Below are positions 8,779 to 18,553 of a stretch of DNA of 64,000 nucleotides, piece by piece. The notes below the pieces were generated by a model, which was not told the origin of the DNA, did not search any database, and was given only the letters and a program-made list of their open reading frames with translations. The translations under genes were made by a program, and so were the position numbers. Within the stretch, counting starts at the first letter, position 1. Each line of letters begins with the position of its first letter. Origin of the DNA: an uncultured Clostridia bacterium (GTDB lineage: Bacteria; Bacillota_A; Clostridia; TANB77; CAG-508); NCBI GenBank assembly GCA_944393405.1, contig CALYAC010000009.1:24081-88080 (forward strand). Reading direction: 5' to 3'.

Positions 8779-10179
8779 ATGAAAAAAGGTTTAAGATTTT
8801 ATATTGCTCTATGGGGAGCAAAAGCTGGAACAGTTTTATTAAAATTACTTAGAAGAAATGCAACTTTCTTTCCTGGAAAGTTTGCACTTAAAATATGTCC
8901 TGGATTTATTGGAAAAATAGGAAAGCCAAAAACTATAGTAGCAGTTACAGGAACTAACGGAAAGACGACAGTATGTAATATGACAGAAGATGTTTTAAGG
9001 GATAATAATATTGAATTTATAGATAATAAATATGGGTCAAATATTGATGCAGGTATTGCAACTACTTTAATAGGAGGAGCAAGTCTTTTAGGAAAAGCAA
9101 AAAAGGATTTAGCAATATTAGAAGTTGATGAAAGAAGTTCACCTAAAATATTCCCATATTTAACTCCGACATATTTAGTTTGTAACAATCTATTTAGAGA
9201 TTCTCTTATGAGAAATGCTCACACAGAATTTATATCAGGATTACTTACAAAATATATTCCAAAAGAAACTACTTTAATATTAAATGGAGATGATTTAATT
9301 ACAAGTAATTTAGCGCCAGGTAATAAAAGAATTTATTTTGGAATTGATAGATTAAAAACAGATGGGGAAAAATGTGAGAATATAGCAAGAGATATAATTG
9401 TATGTCCAAAATGTAATGCAAAATTAGAATATGATTATGTTAGATATAATCATATAGGTAAAGCTCATTGCCCTAAATGTGATTTTAAATCACCGGATAT
9501 AGATTATTTAGCTACTAGTTTAGATTTAGATAATATGAAAATGTCTTTAAGACATGATAATACAGAAGAAATTTACGATTTAATAAGTGACAATATTATA
9601 AATATATATAATATTGTTACAGTAATAACTATATTAAAAACTTTAGGACTTACATGTACACAAATAAATGAATCATTAAAGAAGCAAAAAATTGTTGATA
9701 CAAGATATAGTGAAGAAACAGTATGTGGAAAAAAAGTGATAACACATTTATCAAAAGGAATGAACCCTATTGCTTGTTCAAGAGTATTTGATTATACAAG
9801 AAAATATAAAGGGAATAAATCTGTAATATTACTTTTAGATGACTTACATGATGCAGCAAATGGAAGTGAAAATACAGCATGGCATTATGATACAGATTAT
9901 GAATTTTTAAATGACGAAAGTATAAAGCAAATAATAATTGCTGGAGCTAGATATTTAGATGGTTTAGTAAGACTTGAAATTGCAGGAGTTCCAAAAGAAA
10001 AAATAGTATATCAAAGAGATGAATTATCTGCAATTGATAAATTAAAACTTGATGGAATAGATACAGTATTTATCTTACATGATTTATATGCAATTGAATT
10101 AAAAAATGCAGTAAAGAATAAAGTAGAAATAATGATAAAAAATAAAGAAAAAGAAAATCTAGAAAAGAAAGGAGAATAA
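8779..10179 (+). CDS. murT: MurT-type lipid II isoglutaminyl synthase ligase subunit
   Basis: Mur-ligase relative that activates the D-Glu carboxylate of lipid II for amidation with its partner GatD. The 466-residue protein has the ATP motif TGTNGKTT (57-64), a MurT-specific zinc ribbon made of two CPKC pairs (about residues 211-236), and the C-terminal DUF1727-type domain. The ribosome binding site is AAAGGTGATAATAG. gatD follows six bases after the stop. The partner glutaminase looks catalytically dead, so the ammonia source for this pair is uncertain. Confidence 0.93.
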   Translation: MKKGLRFYIALWGAKAGTVLLKLLRRNATFFPGKFALKICPGFIGKIGKPKTIVAVTGTNGKTTVCNMTEDVLRDNNIEFIDNKYGSNIDAGIATTLIGGASLLGKAKKDLAILEVDERSSPKIFPYLTPTYLVCNNLFRDSLMRNAHTEFISGLLTKYIPKETTLILNGDDLITSNLAPGNKRIYFGIDRLKTDGEKCENIARDIIVCPKCNAKLEYDYVRYNHIGKAHCPKCDFKSPDIDYLATSLDLDNMKMSLRHDNTEEIYDLISDNIINIYNIVTVITILKTLGLTCTQINESLKKQKIVDTRYSEETVCGKKVITHLSKGMNPIACSRVFDYTRKYKGNKSVILLLDDLHDAANGSENTAWHYDTDYEFLNDESIKQIIIAGARYLDGLVRLEIAGVPKEKIVYQRDELSAIDKLKLDGIDTVFILHDLYAIELKNAVKNKVEIMIKNKEKENLEKKGE

Positions 10180-10184
10180 AATAA

Positions 10185-10880
10185 ATGAAGGTAGAAATTT
10201 TATTCCCTGAATTTTGTAATTTATATGGGGATATGTATAATATGAAATATTTAAAAATGTGTATTCCTGATGCTGAATTTATAGAAACAGCATTAGATGA
10301 AGTGCCTAGATTTGTAAGTGAAGATGTTAATTTAATATATTTAGGACCAATGACAGAAAATACACAAGAAAAAGTAATAGATAGACTAAAACCATATAAA
10401 GAAAGAATAGAAGAATTAATAGAAAAAAATGTAGTATTTTTATTTACAGGAAATAGTTTAGAAGTATTAGGAAAATATATAGAAAATGAAGATGGCAGTA
10501 GAATTGAAGGAGTAGGAATATTTGATGTATATAGTAAAAGAGATATGATGCACAGGCATAATAGTTTTTTAGTAGGAAAATATGAAGATATTGAGATTGT
10601 TGGATTTAAAAGTCAATTTACAATGATGTATGGAGATAATTCTAATTTATATTTTATAGAGGTTGAAAAAGGTATTGGGTTAAATAAAGAAAGTAAATTA
10701 GAAGGAATAAAAAAGAATAATTTTATAGGAACATATCTAATAGGACCAATACTAATACAAAATCCTCTATTTACTAAAAAAATACTAAAAGAAATGGGAT
10801 GCAAAGATATAAAATTAGCACTAGAAGATGATGTTATGGCAGCATATGAAGCAAGATTAAAAGAACTAAAAAAACTATAA
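10185..10880 (+). CDS. gatD: GatD-like class I glutamine amidotransferase, catalytic residues missing
   Basis: By position and fold this is GatD, the glutaminase partner of MurT: 231 residues, normal length. The nucleophile elbow reads FLFTGNSLEVLG, with Thr88 where family members have Cys (CGGYQLLG-type). The catalytic histidine segment reads GTYLIGPILIQNP, with Ile186 where YLHGP-type motifs have His. Both substitutions are read directly from the codons (ACA and ATA). Flanking glycines and the NP motif are retained, so the fold is probably intact. It may be a structural subunit of MurT, may let MurT use free ammonia, or may have a new role. Confidence 0.85.
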   Translation: MKVEILFPEFCNLYGDMYNMKYLKMCIPDAEFIETALDEVPRFVSEDVNLIYLGPMTENTQEKVIDRLKPYKERIEELIEKNVVFLFTGNSLEVLGKYIENEDGSRIEGVGIFDVYSKRDMMHRHNSFLVGKYEDIEIVGFKSQFTMMYGDNSNLYFIEVEKGIGLNKESKLEGIKKNNFIGTYLIGPILIQNPLFTKKILKEMGCKDIKLALEDDVMAAYEARLKELKKL

Positions 10881-10907
10881 GTTATTTGCTTTTAAGTGGA
10901 GAAAACT

Positions 10908-12320
10908 ATGGATAAAAGATTATATGAAAAATATAAAGTAAAAATAGATGATAAACTAAAGCAAGATATGATAAACGTATGTTGTAAAGTATATGGAGAA
11001 CAATATAGAAGTAAGTTTGAGGAAAATTTAAGCAGAGTTTCTGTACATGCTAGATTTACAATAGAAGAATTAGAAAACTTTTTAAGGAATAATCCAGATA
11101 TAGAAGAGGATATTTCTTTAGAAGAAGAAGCTATTAGAGAATATAAAGAAGATAAGGCAAGAATAGAAAAAGAAAATGATGAGAAGAAAATTGGACTACA
11201 GCTTGAAGTTTTAGATAAAATAAAAGATGAACTGGCTCCAGAAGATAGAAAGAAATTAGAAGAGGAATTACAAACATTAGGTTTACAAGAGAATAGTAGA
11301 AAATTTGATATGTTTAGTGCAATAGATCTGGAAATGAAAGAGTTGTTTGATGGAGTTGATTTAACTACTTTAAAAAGAATAGTAGATGATTATGGTTTAA
11401 ACAGTATGACAAATAATAAAAAAGAAAACAGAAAACCTTTTGTACGAGAATATGAAGAAAATGTAAATGCTTTAGAAATAAAAGGAAGAAAAGAATTAAC
11501 TGTAAAACATTCAAGTTATGAAAATATGCAGGAAGAACTAGCAGAAGTAGACCTAGATGATTTAGATTTAACAGAAGAAGTAATGATACCAGGTTCATTT
11601 GTTACGACATTACTAAGAAAAGATGATGGGAAAAAACCAGAAGATCATGTGTTTTTGAATCTAGCAAGTAAAGAAAAAAGATTAGGAAAACTTGTACATG
11701 AAATGTTACATAGCATGGAAAAAACAAGAAGGATAAATCCAAATACAGGAGAGTATGAAGAGAAAACAGGATTTAGAGAATATGATAGTGAACAAGAAAA
11801 TGATATAGATGAAGATGATCTAACACTAGAATCAGAATGTATGCATGATATCATATTGCACACGAGAATATATCCAGAATTGAGAAAGCTTGGATATGAA
11901 GTTGATGATGAAAATGATTATAGCTTGTATAATCTTAGTGCTAATAATAAATTTTTTACAAGATTTGAACAAGAAATATTAGATGCAAGATGTGGAAATT
12001 CAGAACCTTTATATGCTGCAGTAGGAAAAGAAAACTTTAAAAGACTTATACAATTACAAGGACAGATAAAAGGACTTTTAGGAGATAAAGAAAAAAGAGT
12101 ACTAATAGAAAGAGAAGCTAAGTCAGTAGTTGAAGCTATGGAAGAACATGCAAAATTTGTATCTAGTGAAAAGGAAGTAAAGCCATTAGATTTAAAATCT
12201 GCATATGAAAGTGCTAAAATTAATCAAGAAGATTTAAATGGAGCTTATGAAACAATAAGAAGAACAAAAGAAGAAAGAGAAGAATCAAGAACTAATGATG
12301 GTGAGAGTAGGGAAGAATAA
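10908..12320 (+). CDS. Putative zinc metallopeptidase-like protein (HExxH)
   Basis: Unrecognised, 470 residues, cytoplasmic by appearance. An acidic, helical N-terminal half (about 50-155) is followed by a segment with KLVHEMLHSME (HExxH at about 264-268), the zincin zinc-binding motif. Acidic residues downstream, such as ESE and EQE, could supply a third ligand. I chose the ATG at 10908 with TGGAG eight bases upstream over a GTG at 10896. It follows gatD closely and overlaps the next gene by one base, so it belongs to the murT-gatD transcript. The HExxH motif alone does not prove peptidase activity. Confidence 0.65.
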   Translation: MDKRLYEKYKVKIDDKLKQDMINVCCKVYGEQYRSKFEENLSRVSVHARFTIEELENFLRNNPDIEEDISLEEEAIREYKEDKARIEKENDEKKIGLQLEVLDKIKDELAPEDRKKLEEELQTLGLQENSRKFDMFSAIDLEMKELFDGVDLTTLKRIVDDYGLNSMTNNKKENRKPFVREYEENVNALEIKGRKELTVKHSSYENMQEELAEVDLDDLDLTEEVMIPGSFVTTLLRKDDGKKPEDHVFLNLASKEKRLGKLVHEMLHSMEKTRRINPNTGEYEEKTGFREYDSEQENDIDEDDLTLESECMHDIILHTRIYPELRKLGYEVDDENDYSLYNLSANNKFFTRFEQEILDARCGNSEPLYAAVGKENFKRLIQLQGQIKGLLGDKEKRVLIEREAKSVVEAMEEHAKFVSSEKEVKPLDLKSAYESAKINQEDLNGAYETIRRTKEEREESRTNDGESREE

Positions 12321-12775
12321 TGGAAATACAAAGGAAAGAAATGTATTCAGAAGTTTATAGTGTTTTAAACTTATTAGGAGAAAAATATATAAAAAAGTTA
12401 CCTATTAGTTTGATTAATATGATTAAAGATGAGCGAAAAAAAGAATATAATCCAAAATATGATTTAAAAGCAAATTTAGCAGAACAAAATATAAGAAGAG
12501 AATCTTTATCAATGATTGCACTTTTACATTTAAATTATTGGTGCGAGTCTGAAGAAGAAAAAGATTCTTTAAAAGAATTGTTTAAAAACAATGAAGAGAT
12601 ACATCAAGCAGAAATTAGAGAAAAATATAATCCAGATAATTTATTTAAAAATAGAATAAAAGAAGAAAAAAAATTAATAAAAGAAGAAAAAGAGCAAACA
12701 ATGCTGGTTCCTGTAAAAGAGAATTTTTTTACTAGATTTATAAAAAAATTAAAGAATATTTTTAACATAAAATAA
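12320..12775 (+). CDS. Hypothetical protein, 151 aa
   Basis: Unrecognised helical, charged protein with a lysine-rich C-terminus. Its ATG overlaps the stop of the HExxH gene by one base (TAATG), so translation is coupled and the two probably function together. It has no signal peptide. The final hydrophobic/basic segment FFTRFIKKLKNIFNIK could be an amphipathic membrane-binding helix. Confidence 0.65.
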   Translation: MEIQRKEMYSEVYSVLNLLGEKYIKKLPISLINMIKDERKKEYNPKYDLKANLAEQNIRRESLSMIALLHLNYWCESEEEKDSLKELFKNNEEIHQAEIREKYNPDNLFKNRIKEEKKLIKEEKEQTMLVPVKENFFTRFIKKLKNIFNIK

Positions 12776-12923
12776 TCGAATAATTTAATAAAAAATACTT
12801 TTAAAATACTGTTTAATAGTATCTATTGAAAAATATATTAAAATGTGATATAAGATATTCTAGAAAATGTAACTAAAAATGAAGATAATATAAGAAAATA
12901 ATATATAGAAATGAAGGTTAAAA

Positions 12924-13949
12924 GTGAAAAACATAAAAGAATATAATCTTGAAGAACTAAAAGAGGAATTAGTATCAATAGGAGAAAAAAAGTATAGAGC
13001 AGAGCAGATTTTTAAATGGATATATGTAGATAAAGTAAAAGAATTTGACGAAATGACTAATTTATCTTTAGATCTTAGAGAAAAACTAAAACAAAATTAT
13101 ACTATGTGTAATTTTAATATTTTAAAAAAACAAGAGTCATCAGATGGAACAAAAAAATATTTATTTGATGTGCTAGATGGTAATGCAATAGAAACAGTGC
13201 TTATGCAATATCATCATGGTAAAACAATTTGTGTTTCTTCTCAAATTGGATGCAAGATGGGATGTAAATTTTGTGCTTCAACAGGAATACAATTTGTAAG
13301 AAGCTTAAGCTGTGGAGAAATTGTGGAACAAATCTTGGCAGTAGAGCAAGATATTGGAGATAAAATATCAAATATAGTATTTATGGGAATAGGAGAACCA
13401 TTTGACAATTATGACAATGTAATGAAAGCAATTAAAATTATTAATAATCAAAAGGGATTAAATATAGGGGCAAGACATATAAGTATTTCAACAAGTGGTT
13501 TAGTACCTATGATATATAAATTTGCTGATGAAGAGCTTCAATGTACATTATCAATATCACTTCATGCTACAAATGATGAAAAAAGAAGTAGTATGATGCC
13601 TGTAAATAATAGATATAATATAAAAGAATTAATGGAAGCGTGTAAATATTATATAGCTAAAACAAATAAAAGAATTTCTTTTGAATATGCTTTAGCAAAA
13701 GATAATAATGATAATTTAGATGATGCTAAAGAATTAGTAAAGTTATTAAAAGGAATGTTATGCCATGTTAATTTAATTCCGATAAACAAAATTGAAAATG
13801 GAAAATATACAAAAAGTTCAAATGAAAATATTATAAAATTTAGAGACTATTTAAATGAAAAAGGAATAGTTGCAACAATAAGAAGAGAATTAGGATCAGA
13901 TATTGATGCGGCATGTGGTCAGTTAAGAAGAAAAAATTTAAAAAAATAA
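12924..13949 (+). CDS. rlmN: 23S rRNA (A2503-C2)/tRNA (A37-C2) methyltransferase
   Basis: Radical SAM methyltransferase. The 341-residue protein shows the cluster motif CKMGCKFC with cysteines at 110, 114 and 117 and the C-terminal catalytic cysteine in DAACGQLR near residue 333, the pattern of RlmN rather than Cfr-type resistance proteins as far as can be judged. It starts with GTG. It heads the common Firmicute cluster rlmN-prpC-prkC-rsgA-rpe. Confidence 0.94.
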   Translation: MKNIKEYNLEELKEELVSIGEKKYRAEQIFKWIYVDKVKEFDEMTNLSLDLREKLKQNYTMCNFNILKKQESSDGTKKYLFDVLDGNAIETVLMQYHHGKTICVSSQIGCKMGCKFCASTGIQFVRSLSCGEIVEQILAVEQDIGDKISNIVFMGIGEPFDNYDNVMKAIKIINNQKGLNIGARHISISTSGLVPMIYKFADEELQCTLSISLHATNDEKRSSMMPVNNRYNIKELMEACKYYIAKTNKRISFEYALAKDNNDNLDDAKELVKLLKGMLCHVNLIPINKIENGKYTKSSNENIIKFRDYLNEKGIVATIRRELGSDIDAACGQLRRKNLKK

Positions 13950-14005
13950 AAAACTATATATATTAATATAGATATAAAATCTAAGAAAGGAAAGGTTATA
14001 TTATA

Positions 14006-14728
14006 ATGGTTTTTGCAAAATCAGATATAGGAAAAGCAAGAGAAATAAATCAAGACTATTACTATATCTCACAAGATACTGATGAACCTAAAATGTATAT
14101 ATTAGCTGATGGAATGGGAGGATATAAAGGTGGAGAAATAGCAAGTAAACTATCTACTGATTCTGTTAGAAAATATATTCAAAATAATTTTAACAGTATA
14201 ACTAAAGAAAAAGAAGAAATATTAAAATTAATAAAGAGTGCTGTCGAATATGCTAATATGGTGGTATACGAAAAATCAAAAGAAATTCCTGAATTAGAAG
14301 GAATGGGTACTACAATAGAGGTATGTTTAATATATAATAATAAGGCATATATTGGACATGTAGGAGATAGTAGAATTTATAGAATTAGAAAAGACGTTAT
14401 TAGAAAGCTTACAAAAGATCACAGCTATGTACAAAAACTAGTTGAGGATAAGAAAATTACAAGAGAAGAAGCAAAAATTCATCCTAAAAAAAATATGCTT
14501 ACAAAGGCTCTTGGATGTACTCCTTATGTTGAGCCTGATATTCGTGCAAGAAACTTTGAAAAAGGTGATATTTTCATAATATGTTCTGACGGATTAACTA
14601 ATATGCTTGATGAAAAAAGAATATATGAGCTTGTAAAAGAGAATATTAATGTAGCTGCAGATAAATTAATAGAAGAAGCAAATAACGCAGGTGGATATGA
14701 TAATATTACTGTTATTATAATAAGTTAA
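14006..14728 (+). CDS. prpC: PP2C-family Ser/Thr protein phosphatase
   Basis: Reverses phosphorylation by PrkC. The 240-residue PPM-type phosphatase shows the metal-binding motifs ADGMGGYKGG, GHVGDSRIYRI, CSDGLTNML and GGYDNITVI. It starts at ATG after AAAGGAAAGG. The stop is 16 bases before the prkC start, so the pair is cotranscribed, as in other Firmicutes. Confidence 0.96.
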   Translation: MVFAKSDIGKAREINQDYYYISQDTDEPKMYILADGMGGYKGGEIASKLSTDSVRKYIQNNFNSITKEKEEILKLIKSAVEYANMVVYEKSKEIPELEGMGTTIEVCLIYNNKAYIGHVGDSRIYRIRKDVIRKLTKDHSYVQKLVEDKKITREEAKIHPKKNMLTKALGCTPYVEPDIRARNFEKGDIFIICSDGLTNMLDEKRIYELVKENINVAADKLIEEANNAGGYDNITVIIIS

Positions 14729-14744
14729 GAGGAGAAGATTTTTT

Positions 14745-16713
14745 ATGGATCTAGAAGGAAAGTTAATAGGAAATAGATATGAGATACTAGAGATAATAGG
14801 AAAAGGGCGGAATGGCAACAGTATATAAAGCTCAAGATACAATCTTAAAAAGATATGTTGCTGTAAAAGTTTTAAGAGAAGAATTTACAACAGATGAAGA
14901 GTTTATAAAAAGATTCAATACAGAGGCACAATCCGCAGCAAGTTTAACTCATCCTAATATTGTATCTATTTATGATGTAGGAACAGAGAATAATATATAT
15001 TATATTGTAATGGAATTAATTCAAGGAAAGACTTTAAAGGAAATAATTGATGAAGATGGTGTACTTCCTTGGAAATGGGCGCTAAACGTAGCAACTCAGA
15101 TTGCATCTGCATTAGAAGTAGCTCACAAAAATAATATTGTACATAGGGATATTAAACCTCATAATATAATAATAACAGAAGATGGTGTAGCAAAAGTTAC
15201 AGATTTTGGTATAGCAAAAGCAGTATCAAATTCAACAATCACAGCATTTGGAACAACTATTGGTTCAGTACATTATTTTTCACCTGAACATGCAAGAGGT
15301 GGATTTACTGATGCTAAATCTGATTTATATTCTTTAGGTGTAGTAATGTATGAAATGTTAACTGGTAGAGTACCATTTGATGCAGATACAGCTGTATCAA
15401 TAGCATTAAAACATATGCAGGAAAAACCAATAGAACCAATAAAATTAAATCCGTCTATTCCATATTCAGTTAATAAAATAATTATGAAAGCCATGGAAAA
15501 GGATCTAAACTTGCGTTATCAATCAGCAACAGAAATGCTTAAAGATTTAAATATGGCACTTAAGGATCCAGAAGGAGATTTTGTAAAAACAGGCTCTAAT
15601 GAAATGGCATATACACAAAGAATTGATATACCAGAAGAAGCATTAAATGATAATCAAGAAAGAAATAGAAATAGTAAGAAGAAAAAAGGAAAAATAAGAA
15701 AATTCTTTGAAGAACATCCTGCAGCAAAAATTATTACTATTATTTTAGCAGTGATATTAATACCAGTTATTTGCTTCTTTGGAGCACAAGCAATATTGAG
15801 TATCGGAAGTGTTGAAGATGTTCCTTTACCAAACTTTGTGAACATGACGAGAGAAGAAGCAGAAAATACTGCTTCAGAAGCTGGATTACAATTAGAAATA
15901 TCGGAAGAGTTTAATTCCGATGTTGAAGCTGGAAAGGTAATATCACAAGATCCACCTTACTTAGATGGATATACAGTAAAAGAAAATTCTACTGTTAAGA
16001 TAGTTATAAGTAAAGGAGAAAATATAAAAATAGTACCTAAAGTTATAGGCGAGACAGTGGATTCTGCAACAGAATTGCTAAAAGCAGAAGAATTGGAAAT
16101 AGAAGTAATCGAAGAAGCAAGTAGTACTGTAGAAGCCGGAATTATAATAAGACAAGAACCAGAAGCGGATACAGAACTAAATGCAGGAGAAACAGTAAAG
16201 GTATATGTAAGCACAGGAACAAAACAAATAACGATGACAAATGTTGTTGGCGAAAAAGAAGATGATGCAAAAAAAGAACTTACAGATATAGGATTTGAAG
16301 TAAATGTTGAATATAGCGAAGATACAACAAAAGAAGATGGAGTTGTATTAGAGCAAAGTATAAGTTCAGGTACTACAGTTGATGATGGTACAGAAGTTAC
16401 ATTAACAGTAAATAAAATTCAACAACTTAAAGAAGCTACAATACATATTAATTTAAAATCTTTACTAAATGAACCAATAGAAAAGGATGAAAATGGTGAA
16501 GAAATAAATCCAGAAGTTCAACTTGTTGTAACAGTTCTATCAGATGGAAAAGAAGAAAAAATATATGATGAATCACAAAGAAAAGATGCTACAGATATAC
16601 CTGTATCGGTTTCAGGAAGAGGCACGATTACAATAAAAGTATTTGTAGATGACGTTAGAAAAGATATTAGAGACATAGATTTAAATAAAGAAAATACACT
16701 AAACATAGATTAA
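14745..16713 (+). CDS. prkC: PASTA-domain Ser/Thr kinase, +1 frameshift in the glycine loop
   Basis: Membrane sensor kinase. Reading starts at ATG 14745 after AGGAGAAG and runs MDLEGKLIGNRYEILEIIGKG, then meets CGG at 14808-14810. Removing the C at 14808 continues GMATVYKAQD in the downstream frame, restoring the GxGxxG nucleotide loop. Unshifted translation stops at 14826-14828. Downstream are HRDIKPHN, DFG, one transmembrane segment at roughly residue 325, three PASTA repeats that bind muropeptides, and a C-terminal beta domain. Everything else is intact, so this is either +1 recoding at CGG or a recent frameshift. An ATG at 14812 could give a kinase without its loop. Confidence 0.9.
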
Positions 16714-16726
16714 AATAAGTATAAAA

Positions 16727-16762
16727 CTAATAGAAAAAGGTAGAATTTATTCTACCTTTTTT
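16727..16762 (+). terminator. Terminator after prkC
   Basis: AAAAAGGTAGAAT pairs with ATTCTACCTTTTTT around a short TT-containing loop. Confidence 0.8.
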
Positions 16763-16808
16763 AGTATTTCTATGATATAATAACCTAAAATAAAAAGGAG
16801 GAAATCCA

Positions 16809-17687
16809 TTGCCAAAAGGAATTGTATTAAGTAATATATCGAATTTATATAAAGTAGAGGCAAATGAAAAAATATATGATTGTAACGCAAGGGGAAATTT
16901 AAAAAATAATGAAATTAGTCCAGTATCAGGAGACTTTGTAGAAATAGAAATAATAGACGAAGAGAAAAAAACAGGAATAATAACAAAGATAAAAGAAAGA
17001 AGAAATTATTTAAAAAGACCTAAAATGGCAAATCTTTCTCAAATTATATTTGTATTATCTATGAAATTACCAAAGCCTGATATGGAATTATTAGATAAAC
17101 AATTAGCATATGCAGAGTTTTTAGGAATAAAACCAGTAATATGCTTAAATAAAATTGATTTAGAAAAAGAAGATAATGTAAATCATATATATAATATATA
17201 TAATCAAATAGGTTATACAGTAATTAAAACTAATGCAAAAGAAATACTTGGAGTTTCTGAAATAAAAAAACTATTAAAAGATAATATAACAGCTTTTTCA
17301 GGAAATTCAGGAGTAGGAAAATCAACTTTAATAAATGGAATATTAGAAGACAATGTTACAGAAGAGGGATTAGTGAGTCATAAAAATAAAAGAGGAAAAA
17401 ATACTACAACACAAGTTAAATTATATAAGATTGCAGAAAATTCATATATAGCAGATACACCAGGTTTTTCAACATTTGATATAAACGAAATTGAAAAAAA
17501 AGATCTAGCTAAATATTTTAGGGAATTTTCTAAATATCTAGATAAATGTGAATATGTAGATTGTAGTCATATTAAAGAAGAAAATTGTGGAATAAAAAAG
17601 GCATTAGCAGAAAATAAAATATCAAAAGAAAGATATGAAAGATATTGCAAAATATATGAAAAAATGAAAGAAATAAAAGACTATTAA
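16809..17687 (+). CDS. rsgA: Ribosome small subunit-dependent GTPase A
   Basis: Circularly permuted GTPase acting late in 30S assembly. The 292-residue protein has an N-terminal OB fold, G4 NKID, then G1 GNSGVGKS and G3 DTPG (the permuted order), and a C-terminal zinc site CxxxxCxH...C (CEYVDCSHIKEENC). It starts with TTG, supported by AAGGAGG seven bases upstream. Full length. rpe follows. Confidence 0.95.
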   Translation: MPKGIVLSNISNLYKVEANEKIYDCNARGNLKNNEISPVSGDFVEIEIIDEEKKTGIITKIKERRNYLKRPKMANLSQIIFVLSMKLPKPDMELLDKQLAYAEFLGIKPVICLNKIDLEKEDNVNHIYNIYNQIGYTVIKTNAKEILGVSEIKKLLKDNITAFSGNSGVGKSTLINGILEDNVTEEGLVSHKNKRGKNTTTQVKLYKIAENSYIADTPGFSTFDINEIEKKDLAKYFREFSKYLDKCEYVDCSHIKEENCGIKKALAENKISKERYERYCKIYEKMKEIKDY

Positions 17688-17724
17688 TAGTTAATAATTA
17701 CAATAAATATAAAGGAGAAAAGAA

Positions 17725-18384
17725 ATGGAAGTAGCAACATCTTTATTAAATGTGGAAAAAGAAAATTGTATAAAAACATTTTATGATATAGAAGTAGCAG
17801 GAACAGATTATTTTCATATTGATGTAATGGATGGAGAATTTGTTGAAAATAATACAGTGAATCAAATGACTCAATATTGTGAATATCTAAATACTATAAC
17901 AAGAGTACCTTTAGATGTACATCTTATGGTCAAAGATGTATTATCATATATTAAAAGTTTTATAATATTTGAACCTAGAAATATAACTGTTCATTATGAA
18001 TCAGCAAAAAATAAAGAAGAATTAAAAGAATGGATTAAATATATAAAAGATAATAACTGTAAAGTAGGAATAAGTATAAAGCCTGAAACAAAAGTAGAAG
18101 AAATTTATGATTTATTACCATATATACATACTGTATTAATTATGACTGTTGAACCAGGAAAAGGAGGACAAGAATTAATTAAAGATACAATTGATAAAAT
18201 TAAAACAGTAAGAGAATATATAGATGATAATAATATCGAAATAGATATAGAAGCAGATGGTGGAATTAATTTAGAAAATATAAAACTAATTAAAGATGCT
18301 GGTTGTGATATTGTTGTTGCAGGTACTTGCATAATAAAATCTGAAAACATGAAAGAAACTATAAAAAAATTAAAAGAAGACTAA
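17725..18384 (+). CDS. rpe: Ribulose-phosphate 3-epimerase
   Basis: Interconverts ribulose-5-P and xylulose-5-P. The 219-residue TIM barrel shows HIDVMDGEF (metal His and Asp), DVHLMV, MTVEPGKGGQ and EADGGIN. The N-terminus (VATSLLNVEKEN) and MTVEPGKGG differ from the usual APSILSADF and MTVNPGFGG, so it is a divergent member; a related sugar-phosphate epimerase activity is possible. It sits in its usual place after rsgA. Confidence 0.85.
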   Translation: MEVATSLLNVEKENCIKTFYDIEVAGTDYFHIDVMDGEFVENNTVNQMTQYCEYLNTITRVPLDVHLMVKDVLSYIKSFIIFEPRNITVHYESAKNKEELKEWIKYIKDNNCKVGISIKPETKVEEIYDLLPYIHTVLIMTVEPGKGGQELIKDTIDKIKTVREYIDDNNIEIDIEADGGINLENIKLIKDAGCDIVVAGTCIIKSENMKETIKKLKED

Positions 18385-18403
18385 ATAAATTAGAATAAAG
18401 GGC

Positions 18404-18432
18404 TTGATAAAATATAAAAGATATGATAGAAT
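18404..18432 (+). promoter_or_regulatory. pyrG promoter
   Basis: TTGATA (18404-18409) and TAGAAT (18427-18432) are separated by 17 bases. Confidence 0.5.
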
Positions 18433-18453
18433 ACAAACATAGTTAATGAGTAT

Positions 18454-18507
18454 AGTAGATTAAAAAAAAACCGATTTTGGCGATTATTTTTTAATCTACT
18501 TTTTTTG
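18454..18507 (+). terminator. pyrG leader terminator (attenuator)
   Basis: A 14-base stem pairs 18454-18467 with 18487-18500, followed by seven T. It lies downstream of a good promoter and 50 bases before pyrG, so it should attenuate pyrG. pyrG leaders with terminators are known in Firmicutes; here the predicted start lacks the GGGC used for C-starvation reiterative transcription. Confidence 0.65.
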
Positions 18508-18553
18508 TTTTAATAGATTATATATTTATAATATGAGAAAGGATGGTAAATAG

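Noticed and set aside
12924..13949. Cfr-type antibiotic resistance methyltransferase
   Set aside because: Context (rlmN-prpC-prkC-rsgA-rpe) and overall sequence fit housekeeping RlmN.
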